Below are positions 26,694 through 33,058 of a stretch of 33,058 bases of DNA, one piece after another. The notes beneath the pieces were generated by a model. It searched no databases. It was not told the origin of the DNA and saw only the letters and a list, made by a program, of their open reading frames with translations. Every line of letters begins with the position of its first letter. Positions within the stretch are counted from its first letter, which is position 1. Both the position numbers and the translations under genes were made by a program. The stretch comes from a virus. The stretch covers positions 1 through 33,058 of the IMG/VR virus record IMGVR_UViG_3300000115_000098, one strand, 5' to 3'.

Positions 26694-28919
26694 TTATATT
26701 AATTTTGAATTATACCCTGTATTGTCATATTTTTTAATACTCAAACTAACTCCGTTACTTTTTCGTAAAGCTGTAGGCTTGTATTTATTTTGATTTACTG
26801 CCATTATAGCCAAACCAGAACTAATTGAAGCATCATGTTTAGTTCTATTGTTAATGTTGAACTTAGCCCAATCTTCTAATGTATTTTGAAAATATATATT
26901 GCCATATTGGTTGTTTTCACCAATACCAACGTGGTTTTCTATATAGCTTTCAATAGCAGCAGCATGTGCTTGCTTAATATCTTCACTGGTATTAGGTATA
27001 CCACCAATTTCTTTTTCAGTTGTAGAAAGCTTGTTCCAAACTTTATCAGGTCTGTTTATGCTAAAACCTCTATAGCCTCTTCTTTTTAAATAATACAATA
27101 AACGAGGTTTGTTGTTCTCTGCTAGTATAGGCATCCCATAAAAGTGAAGCGCCATTAGAACGTCCTCAAAGAACACCTCGGCGGTTTGTGGTCTACATAT
27201 ATACTCTAAAAAGAAATGGTTTGGTGGAGAGTCAAATAAGCTAAACTTAGTTAATCCATGAAGTGCTCCTTTACTGCCGCGACCATCAACAGTACCGCTA
27301 ATATCGTAAGAGTCACAGCCGAAAGCTCCAACATCTTTATTACCTGGATGCTTAATACCATTTTTAATTATTATATTGTTTTGCATTTCTAAATTAGGAA
27401 CCCAAGATACTAGAAATCTTCCATTTTTATTAGGAACAAACTCTACTTTAGTATCTTTTATACCTTTTTGCCAATAAAAACTTCCTTGAGTAACTAGCTT
27501 GTTGTTTTCAAAATCAGAGTTGTAATCAATTTGTTCGTATATCTTAGTTAAGTTAAACAAACTATCTTTAGTTTCGTCTCTAAAAGCGTGAGCCTCAGTT
27601 CTTGGAAACTGTCTATAGTATTCGTTTAAACTATCACTATCTTCTTTTAATCCTGCAACTTCGTTTTCCCAGTGTTCAATAACTCCTGTTGTAATTTCAT
27701 AACCATCTGCTCCTTTGATATTATCTTGTCCTCTAACGAATACAGGCAATCCGTAAGTATCGATGAATCCCTCGTAGTTCCACTCCATAGGTATGAACAA
27801 GCTATAGAGTCCAGAAGCAGTTTGTCCGTTTCTATTTCTTTTTGTAACGTTTGAACTTTCGTATAGTTTTTTAAAATTGTCTCCACCTTTATCTAAAGCA
27901 TTTGAAGTTGAGCCCATCATACATTTGCCTACAATCCTTGATCCTAGCCTTAATGTGGTTTTTGTAACTCTCCAGTTGTTTAATATATTGTCAGGTCTCT
28001 CCCATTTACCACTTTCATCGTGAGCTAATAGTTTTAGCTTTTCACCATCGTAAGAGTTATCACCAGTGTTCTTCCAGTCAATAGTTGTATCAAGACCGTC
28101 TAATTCTCTTAATTGTTCATTGCTCTCCAGCTTTTTTCTAGTAAGTTTGGATGCTGGAACCCTATATGCCAACTCAGTCTTTGGCCGATCCATGCCGTCT
28201 TGAATTGGCTTGAAGAAAAACGGATAGTTAACGGATATTGGTACAACTTTATCTGTAAACATTTTTTTAGCATCTGAACCCGATTTGCTGAGTATTCCAA
28301 ATCTTGAGTCACTAGATATTGTTGCTTGGTTAACAAGTTCGGCTGAAGACATAAATGAAAACCCAGATCGTCTGTTTTTGAGGTAGCACATTCCGTAACA
28401 CCTTGCATCTGCCTTGCATGCTTCCCAAAATATAAAGAAAAGTCTGTTTGCTTCTCTAAAATCAGGGGCTCCAACGTCGATCTTTGACCATTGGAGGTAC
28501 ATGTAATGTGTACCAGTAATATAAGTAGGAACATTGTTATTATAAAACCAGTAACCTTGTTCTCTTCTCTTGAACTCTTCGTCGATATAATCATACCACT
28601 TTTCTTTAAACTCGGCTGGATATTCTTCCCAGTCAAACCTACTTTTAATTCTTTTTAATTCTTTTGGATACTCTTGTCTTTCCCAGTGTTGTTCCGCTTT
28701 TTCTTTACTTCGTTTAAACGGTTCATCTGTTGCTGGTAAAGCAATCCTGAGATTCTGTATTTCAATGATCTGTCCAATTTTACCTGTTTTACTTATTACT
28801 ATAAAATCATAATCAGAGTTATAGCCATACTCCCATTTTTTAAATCTATTGTTTTTAGCTAATATCTTAGGATTTACAACGTCCTTAACTTCTTCCCATA
28901 GAGCTTGCTTGTAACTCAC
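26694..28919 (-). CDS. terL: Terminase large subunit (packaging ATPase-nuclease)
   Basis: The protein has 741 residues from a GTG at 28919, chosen because the minus-strand sequence GGGAG lies six bases upstream, the clearest SD in the window. The ATPase has an atypical P-loop, KNRRSGFSFM near residues 181-190, lacking the usual GK[ST]. It is followed by a Walker B-like LLAHDE (D301, E302) and a coupling motif-like GSTSNAL. The RNase H-fold nuclease shows acidic residues in GCDSYD (D536, D539), LAENN (E601) and KHDASISSG (D696), in the order expected for terminases. The GTG overlaps the TGA of the 91-residue gene (GTGA), so translation is probably coupled. It would cut and pump DNA through the portal encoded next. 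Confidence 0.9.
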   Translation of the reverse strand: MSYKQALWEEVKDVVNPKILAKNNRFKKWEYGYNSDYDFIVISKTGKIGQIIEIQNLRIALPATDEPFKRSKEKAEQHWERQEYPKELKRIKSRFDWEEYPAEFKEKWYDYIDEEFKRREQGYWFYNNNVPTYITGTHYMYLQWSKIDVGAPDFREANRLFFIFWEACKADARCYGMCYLKNRRSGFSFMSSAELVNQATISSDSRFGILSKSGSDAKKMFTDKVVPISVNYPFFFKPIQDGMDRPKTELAYRVPASKLTRKKLESNEQLRELDGLDTTIDWKNTGDNSYDGEKLKLLAHDESGKWERPDNILNNWRVTKTTLRLGSRIVGKCMMGSTSNALDKGGDNFKKLYESSNVTKRNRNGQTASGLYSLFIPMEWNYEGFIDTYGLPVFVRGQDNIKGADGYEITTGVIEHWENEVAGLKEDSDSLNEYYRQFPRTEAHAFRDETKDSLFNLTKIYEQIDYNSDFENNKLVTQGSFYWQKGIKDTKVEFVPNKNGRFLVSWVPNLEMQNNIIIKNGIKHPGNKDVGAFGCDSYDISGTVDGRGSKGALHGLTKFSLFDSPPNHFFLEYICRPQTAEVFFEDVLMALHFYGMPILAENNKPRLLYYLKRRGYRGFSINRPDKVWNKLSTTEKEIGGIPNTSEDIKQAHAAAIESYIENHVGIGENNQYGNIYFQNTLEDWAKFNINNRTKHDASISSGLAIMAVNQNKYKPTALRKSNGVSLSIKKYDNTGYNSKLI

Positions 28920-29191
28920 TTACTTCTCCCTTCTGCAAAACCCTTAAAAGTTTTTTGTTCTTTAACTTCCTTAGGTTTTTCATTTAGCATATCTTCTTCT
29001 TGTTGTATACGATTAAGTATTTCAAAAGCATCGAATATAGCTAGTTTTTTAGTAGCGGCAGCATTCTTTAATCTGTCAGCGCTTACATCGTCGTCTGAGT
29101 CAACAATCTTTTCTTTTGCTACCTTTATTAATTCTTCTACAGCTTTTTGCCCAGCTTCTATAATTTTTATTTTAGTTTCTTTGGTTTTCAT
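28916..29191 (-). CDS. Small helical protein, candidate small terminase subunit
   Basis: The protein has 91 residues and is helical and charged: EAGQKAVEELIKVAKEKI, a DSDDDVSADRLKNAAATKK segment, IFDAFEILNRIQQEE, then a basic tail (FKGFAEGRSK). It lies immediately before the large terminase and overlaps its start by four bases, the usual place of the small subunit that recognises viral DNA. No helix-turn-helix can be asserted, and the protein is short for a TerS. An unrelated packaging accessory or DNA-binding role is equally open. Its start overlaps the preceding GroES-like gene by 20 bases. Confidence 0.55.
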   Translation of the reverse strand: MKTKETKIKIIEAGQKAVEELIKVAKEKIVDSDDDVSADRLKNAAATKKLAIFDAFEILNRIQQEEDMLNEKPKEVKEQKTFKGFAEGRSK

Positions 29192-29720
29192 AATTTAATA
29201 CAATTTTATTTAATCTCATACAGTAGAGCTTTTCTTTGTTAATTAAAAACTCAAATTCAGATTCTGGTTTAAAAATTATATGGTCACCAACTTTTACATA
29301 TTGGTTTTGTGGGCAAGTATGAACTACACCTTCATTTGGCTGCTCTTTTCTAGTATGTAAATAGCTAGAGTTGTCAACAGGTTTAATAAAACAATAATCT
29401 AAATGAGATTTATCGTTATACATATACAACTGATCAGGTCCACAAAAATAAAGATCGTCTTTAAAATACCTAGCACTATTTCTTTCTCTACCTTTTTGGT
29501 CGTACCATCTTCTAAATATATTGTGATGAACATATACTTCATCACCTATTTTAACTGGAGAAGAGTAAGCAGTCGGTGTCGAAACAACAACTGCTTTTTT
29601 ACTCACAAATTTGTGGTCTTCTATTATGGTATTTATAATAAGAGATTTATCTCCTACTTTTGTCTCATTATCATACCTTTTGTTTAAAGGTTTAATAATA
29701 AAGTCGTACAAGCTATTCAC
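29172..29720 (-). CDS. Tandem GroES-like co-chaperonin (putative)
   Basis: The protein has 182 residues from a GTG at 29720. It reads as two GroES folds in series. Unit 1 (~5-105) has FIIKPLNKR, a VVVSTPTAYSSPVKIGDEV core, then RYFKDDLYFCGPDQLYMYN. Unit 2 (~108-178) has CFIKPVDN, GVVHTCPQNQYVKVGDHIIF and INKEKLYCMRLNKIVL. GroES shows the same series: an I[RK]PL-D-R start, an xVVxxG turn, VKxGDxVxF, then a DGxxYxxxxxxDIL end. Phage co-chaperonins such as T4 gp31 fit GroEL to capsid protein, and this gene lies in the cluster before the head genes, so a role in coat folding is plausible. The mobile loop is not clearly identifiable. The stop-start overlap with the preceding gene is eight bases. 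Confidence 0.6.
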   Translation of the reverse strand: MNSLYDFIIKPLNKRYDNETKVGDKSLIINTIIEDHKFVSKKAVVVSTPTAYSSPVKIGDEVYVHHNIFRRWYDQKGRERNSARYFKDDLYFCGPDQLYMYNDKSHLDYCFIKPVDNSSYLHTRKEQPNEGVVHTCPQNQYVKVGDHIIFKPESEFEFLINKEKLYCMRLNKIVLNYENQRN

Positions 29721-29952
29721 CGTAATTCAAATCGTATTCTACAGATATAGCCATATTTCTATTAAACTTTTTCCAAGGAACAATCTCTTTATTCTTAGTT
29801 ATAAAAATATCATAAGAGTTGTCCTCGTTATTATGTATTATATTAGAAATAACGTGATCGCCCCAAACTTTCTGTCCAATAGAATAGTGCATTGCTTTAT
29901 CTTTGTAGTCAGAGCCTATACTTATTTTTCTTACAGTGCTACTCTGCTTCAT
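29713..29952 (-). CDS. Small conserved-looking protein of unknown function
   Basis: The protein has 79 residues with a balanced composition and no membrane segment. It includes VRKISIGSDYKDKAMHYSIG, then a beta-strand-like YDIFITKNKEIVPWKKF and an acidic end (VEYDLNYGE). I recall similar short proteins with an IGxDYKD start and a WKxF motif in marine phages, without a function. It overlaps the previous gene by 14 bases and the GroES-like gene by eight, so the four small genes are probably translated in a coupled chain. Confidence 0.65.
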   Translation of the reverse strand: MKQSSTVRKISIGSDYKDKAMHYSIGQKVWGDHVISNIIHNNEDNSYDIFITKNKEIVPWKKFNRNMAISVEYDLNYGE

Positions 29953-30187
29953 CTTGTTCTATTTCTCCTATCTTTCCGTCTTTCAAGTCAATGCTCACTT
30001 TACCGTACTTTTCTTCTAGCACTTTTTGTAGTTCACTAAGCTCAATTCTACTTTCTTGTAAAAGTTGAATGTGATCTGTTTTTCTCATTTCTAATAAACC
30101 TAAATTATTAATCTCAATATTGATTTTATTATTTACTTCAACTATTGATTTTAACTCTTCTTTTGTTACTTTTTTTGCTTTTGCCAT
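29939..30187 (-). CDS. Small coiled-coil protein of unknown function
   Basis: The protein has 82 residues. A Lys-rich start leads into a helical heptad-like region (residues ~8-60, rich in Leu, Glu, Ile and Gln, including LLQESRIELSELQKVLEEKY). A short YGKVSIDLKDGKIGE beta hairpin and an acidic tail follow. It could oligomerise. No enzymatic or DNA-binding motif is visible. It opens the overlapping small-gene cluster and has an A/T-only leader (AAATAAAATAAAACAAAATG). Confidence 0.65.
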   Translation of the reverse strand: MAKAKKVTKEELKSIVEVNNKINIEINNLGLLEMRKTDHIQLLQESRIELSELQKVLEEKYGKVSIDLKDGKIGEIEQDEAE

Positions 30188-30244
30188 TTTGTTTTATTTT
30201 ATTTAATTTAACTTAATTATATAATCACCTGTAAGTTAGCACAC
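30188..30244. other. Short A/T-rich spacer with an 11-base direct repeat
   Basis: The 57-base gap carries AATCACCTGTA at 30223-30233, repeated exactly at 30253-30263 inside the end of the fibre-associated gene. It also holds the palindrome ATTATATAAT at 30216-30225 and a five-pair inverted repeat, GTAAG/CTTAC, at 30231-30248. The repeat suggests a small local duplication of the gene's 3' end. No convincing promoter or terminator is present. Confidence 0.5.
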
Positions 30245-30715
30245 TTACCTACAATCACCTGTAGAGGTTACTACGCCACTTGAACTAGTATTTACAAATG
30301 CTCTTTTAGAACCGTTGTGAAATGCTATAAAAGTACTATTAAGTGTAGTTGTACCAGCGTTGCTATACACAATGTCGTTCAGACCTGGATAAGTTCCACT
30401 TCCATTATGATAAAGTGTTTCTTCAAACTCTTCTATAGCGCAAGCTAAACTAGGACCGTCACCATCTACTCCACCTATAAAAGAAGTTACAGAAACAAAA
30501 TCATGATCATAGGCATAGAACTCTGACATATTATGTGGTGCATTTCCATCGGGACGATCACTAGAAGCATTGTTTAAGTTTATATTATCTACAGTACCAT
30601 CGCTGCAGTCTTTCAAACTTATATTGCTATGAGCGTTTTCAGCACTGTAGTTGTCATTACTAAGTTCTCTTTTAATACCTAGTAAACTAAGAGCACCACT
30701 ACTTGGAACAGCCAT
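30245..30715 (-). CDS. Small tail-fibre-associated structural protein (putative)
   Basis: The protein has 156 residues and begins MAVPSSGALSLLGIKRE, a start I recall from small structural proteins of marine phages (MxxPSSGxxSLxxI). A Asn/Asp/Ser-rich segment follows, with MSEFYAYDHDF, an acidic helix (CAIEEFEETLYHNG) and a beta-rich C-terminus ending in STGDCR. Cys residues at ~36, ~93 and near the end are notable in an otherwise Cys-poor set. The ATG overlaps the fibre stop as TAATG, so it is likely made together with the fibre and may cap, assemble or attach it. Receptor-binding function is not shown. Confidence 0.6.
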   Translation of the reverse strand: MAVPSSGALSLLGIKRELSNDNYSAENAHSNISLKDCSDGTVDNINLNNASSDRPDGNAPHNMSEFYAYDHDFVSVTSFIGGVDGDGPSLACAIEEFEETLYHNGSGTYPGLNDIVYSNAGTTTLNSTFIAFHNGSKRAFVNTSSSGVVTSTGDCR

Positions 30716-32319
30716 TATATTAATCTTTTTAATCCATCAACTTGTTTTGACAAGTCTTTTATAGCTTCAATTAGTAAAGGCACTATCTTTTCATACTTAA
30801 CAGCTTTGTAGCCATTTTCTCTAGTAGTAACCACATCTGGTAGTACTTTTTCTATTTCTTGAGCTATAACACCTATGTCGTGTCCACTATTACCATGAAC
30901 TTCTTCTTTTTCTATCCAGTCAAACTCTACACCTTGTATTTTTTTTACTTTGTCTAAAGCTTTATCAATAGTTTTAATATTATCTTTTAATCTAATATCA
31001 GATGTAGAAAAAGCTACAATATCATTTGAAGCATCTATTCTACCTTGTGTAGCAGATGGATTTACAGTTCCTAAACCTATAGAATGATTAATCTTTAACT
31101 TACCTTGCATGTTTAAAGACATTGCACCTGTAGATTTACTTTGTCCATCATAACCCCACCAAAAACCTCTATCTGAATCACTGTTCATGCAGAAAGTCAT
31201 AGCGTAGTCATTGTTTAAAGCACCATATGTAAACCCGTTTGTCATACCAATACCGTAAGTGCTTGCGCTACTCCAAACTCCTAGCTTAACATAGTATTGA
31301 TTAGAATTAGCTATTAAACGTTGGCTAAAAACCATGTTGCCTGCTACATCTAATTTCTGTGAAGGAGAAGCATCTCCAATACCCACATTGCCCGCAGCGT
31401 CAATACGTATTCTTGAAGAACCATCATCTCTAATATCTAAAAGACCACCGCTTGTTCCTACGCCATCAAAAACTGCAAAACCTGTGCCACTACCAAAAGT
31501 AAAATAAGGAGTTTGTCCGCTTTGTTGTATCCTTATTTGTGGATATGAAGAAACCACTGATAGTGGTTGTGAAGGACTAGTTGTTCCAATACCTACATTT
31601 CCTCTATCAAGAACTAAAACGTCGTTATAAGCTGTGCCTCCATTAACCATTGAAAAGTTATACCTAACAACGCCGGATGTTACTGTTTGTTTTAGTGATA
31701 ACGTATAAGACTCATTGTTTGCTGCGTAATACCACTTTTGATACAAGCCATTGTTGCTTGTGGTAGATGCCGCTATGTCAAGCGGCGAATCTATTGATGT
31801 AGCCCCATTTATACCTACATTATCAGAAAATTTCGCATCATCACTAAAAGTTTTAATACCAGCTACTGTTTGAGCTCCAGTAGTTAATACCGCATTTGTA
31901 GGTATTCCCATCTGAGATTGAAACTCAGACTTTGTAGCTTTTCTAATATAACCATCATTAGTGTTAATGTATACATCGGTAATAGTAGCAGTTGTATTAC
32001 CTGAGGTTGTATTTATCCAGCCAAACTCTGCATAACCATTACCTTGTGTTCTTACAATTTGATTTGCTGAATTGTTTCTACCTGTACCTACAGCTAAACC
32101 ACCGGCCAGTGTTGAGTTAGCTGCTGTTCCTGTTGCAGCTAAGTAACTTGTACTAGTAAAAGCATTTGAACCTAGCTCTCTAGTTCCAACAACATTAGAC
32201 CCATTAACAACTAAAGCCGTTGCTTCACTATTTTGTGCTGACAAACCTGATAACGTCAGACCGGCACTGCTACTGACAGAGCCGGTTACGTTAATGCTGT
32301 TAAGGAATTTTATCGCCAT
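30715..32319 (-). CDS. Tail fibre/spike with C-terminal S74 self-cleaving chaperone
   Basis: The protein has 534 residues. The N-terminus (MAIKFLNSINVTGS) probably attaches to the virion. The body is Gly/Ser/Thr/Asn-rich and beta-helical, with recurring hydrophobic-Gly-hydrophobic-Gly...PS motifs (VGIGTTSPSQPLSV near 240, VGIGDASPSQKLDV near 310, and a related GLGTVNPSATQG near 415). The C-terminal ~95 residues are a peptidase S74 intramolecular chaperone: SDIRLKDNI supplies the Ser-Lys pair (S440, K445), followed by a GVEFDWIE strand, HDIGVIAQEIEKVLPDVV and a C-terminal coiled helix. Such domains trimerise the fibre and then cut themselves off before the Ser. It is probably a host-recognition fibre. 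Confidence 0.85.
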   Translation of the reverse strand: MAIKFLNSINVTGSVSSSAGLTLSGLSAQNSEATALVVNGSNVVGTRELGSNAFTSTSYLAATGTAANSTLAGGLAVGTGRNNSANQIVRTQGNGYAEFGWINTTSGNTTATITDVYINTNDGYIRKATKSEFQSQMGIPTNAVLTTGAQTVAGIKTFSDDAKFSDNVGINGATSIDSPLDIAASTTSNNGLYQKWYYAANNESYTLSLKQTVTSGVVRYNFSMVNGGTAYNDVLVLDRGNVGIGTTSPSQPLSVVSSYPQIRIQQSGQTPYFTFGSGTGFAVFDGVGTSGGLLDIRDDGSSRIRIDAAGNVGIGDASPSQKLDVAGNMVFSQRLIANSNQYYVKLGVWSSASTYGIGMTNGFTYGALNNDYAMTFCMNSDSDRGFWWGYDGQSKSTGAMSLNMQGKLKINHSIGLGTVNPSATQGRIDASNDIVAFSTSDIRLKDNIKTIDKALDKVKKIQGVEFDWIEKEEVHGNSGHDIGVIAQEIEKVLPDVVTTRENGYKAVKYEKIVPLLIEAIKDLSKQVDGLKRLI

Positions 32320-32354
32320 TTAACTTAATTTTATTATATTTATTTAGATATTTT

Positions 32355-33058
32355 TTACGTTACTAAAGTAATAACATATCTATATTGATTTGAACTTGCT
32401 CCGTTATTAAATTTAAGAGTTATTGTTCCACCGTTAGTAGTAGTTGATTGTACTTCTGGAAAAACCTGTTGTGAAACAGTGTTGGATTCTAAAGTTGTAT
32501 CGTACACAGCTACCATTACGTGATGACCCATGCCATGTGCTATAACTTGATTAAAAGCATTAGCTTCTCCAACTTCTGGAAATTGACCCATTTGAAATCT
32601 ACTTTGCAGTGCAGCTGGTGTAACAGCTCTACCAGTATCTGTACCAGTTCTAGCCTCTGCATTTGTTGCTAGTTCAACAACACCTCTTTGAGTCGAGCTA
32701 GCATTTAATTCGTCACCAGTATTTGAACCACTTAGTGTTGAAATACCATCTAATAAGTTTAGTTCAGATGTTGATGAAGTAACACCGTCTAATATATTTA
32801 ACTCAGCTGCGGTGGCTGTTACTATTGCGTTATTTATAGCTAAACCGCTATTTTGTACATAGATTCTTCCAATATCAAGGTGTGCTTTAGTTCCACTAAA
32901 TACTTCTGAAGTATTAGTTGCAGAAGTAAGCATAGTGAATCTTTGAGCAGAATTGTCGTAACCAAAGAAACCTAACGCTGCTGCTTCTTCATTATGATAC
33001 CTGAATTCTATACCTTTATCTTTTCCATCGTTTGATGAAGGTGCGGTATCACCGCCTA
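32355..33058 (-). CDS. Tail fibre protein, partial (5' end beyond window)
   Basis: The stop is at 32355 and the frame stays open to the right edge, so the ATG at 32933 is an internal Met: in-frame codons upstream read GGDTAPSSNDGKDKGIEF and then a YHNEEAAALGFFGYDNS segment. The visible C-terminal ~234 residues contain two copies of an AELNxLDGx repeat (TAAELNILDGVT and TSELNLLDGIS), then RGVVELATNAEARTG, RAVTPAALQSRF and a His/Met-rich GMGHHVMVAVYD stretch before a beta-rich end. The LDGV repeat and the GVVELAT block are familiar from phage fibres. It precedes the S74 fibre and may form its proximal part. Confidence 0.8.
   Translation of the reverse strand, partial: GGDTAPSSNDGKDKGIEFRYHNEEAAALGFFGYDNSAQRFTMLTSATNTSEVFSGTKAHLDIGRIYVQNSGLAINNAIVTATAAELNILDGVTSSTSELNLLDGISTLSGSNTGDELNASSTQRGVVELATNAEARTGTDTGRAVTPAALQSRFQMGQFPEVGEANAFNQVIAHGMGHHVMVAVYDTTLESNTVSQQVFPEVQSTTTNGGTITLKFNNGASSNQYRYVITLVT

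Noticed and set aside
28109-28636. Long alternative-frame ORF (175 residues) on the minus strand inside the terminase
   Set aside because: It lies wholly within terL, whose frame shows ATPase motifs. Its translation has no family-like pattern and no leader.
30213-30244. Promoter with a TATAAT box in the palindrome before the small-gene cluster
   Set aside because: No -35-like hexamer at 16-18 bases (GTGTGC is there) and no TANNTTTG box of Bacteroidota type. The TATAAT is expected by chance in A/T-rich sequence.
30715-33058. Diversity-generating retroelement target in the fibre genes
   Set aside because: No reverse transcriptase or template repeat is visible, and no C-type-lectin-like variable end is seen.
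1-33058. CRISPR arrays, tRNA genes, insertion sequences, integrase or attachment sites
   Set aside because: No regular repeat-spacer array, cloverleaf, transposase or recombinase motif was found by eye.

Overview
The window is a dense block of late (virion and packaging) genes from a tailed double-stranded DNA phage. Every supported gene reads from the minus strand, so the biological order runs from the right edge to the left. The DNA is A+T-rich. Nearly all gene starts lack a Shine-Dalgarno sequence and sit behind A/T-only leaders, many fused to the previous stop (TAATG, TAAATG, TAAATATG). SD-less A/T-rich starts are typical of Bacteroidota, so a marine or aquatic flavobacterium-like host is my best inference. 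No host gene or taxonomic marker is present. No sheath, tail tube, tape measure or baseplate gene is seen. A portal, ring-type proteins, a split large nozzle-like protein and large internal-type proteins point to a short-tailed (podovirus, T7/P22/crAss-like) architecture.

Layout in transcription order. (1) 33058-30245: a tail-fibre gene cut by the right edge, a fibre ending in a self-cleaving S74 intramolecular chaperone, and a small fibre-associated protein. (2) 30187-28916: four overlapping small genes: a coiled-coil protein, an unknown, a protein that looks like two GroES folds in tandem, and a helical protein that may be the small terminase. (3) 28919-21718: large terminase, portal, scaffold and major capsid protein, followed by an intrinsic terminator. 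(4) 21656-20877: a conserved-looking post-capsid gene of unknown function, followed by a second terminator. (5) 20820-12854: two ring/connector-type proteins and the nozzle-like pair of 1370 and 622 residues. (6) 12852-125: ejection-type proteins: a small hydrophobic one, a lysozyme-bearing one and a 3182-residue giant, followed by a terminator at 41-74.

The most unusual gene is the giant. It occupies about 29% of the window and carries an HExxH metallopeptidase motif, a P-loop kinase whose parts appear circularly permuted, and a HAD phosphatase, followed by a C-terminal domain. This fits a 'polyvalent' protein packaged in the capsid and delivered with the genome. Proposed roles in host take-over or DNA-end repair are inference. 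Replication, transcription, holin and integration genes are absent, so the window is only part of the genome. No gene-free stretch exceeds about 125 bases; the longest is the left edge.
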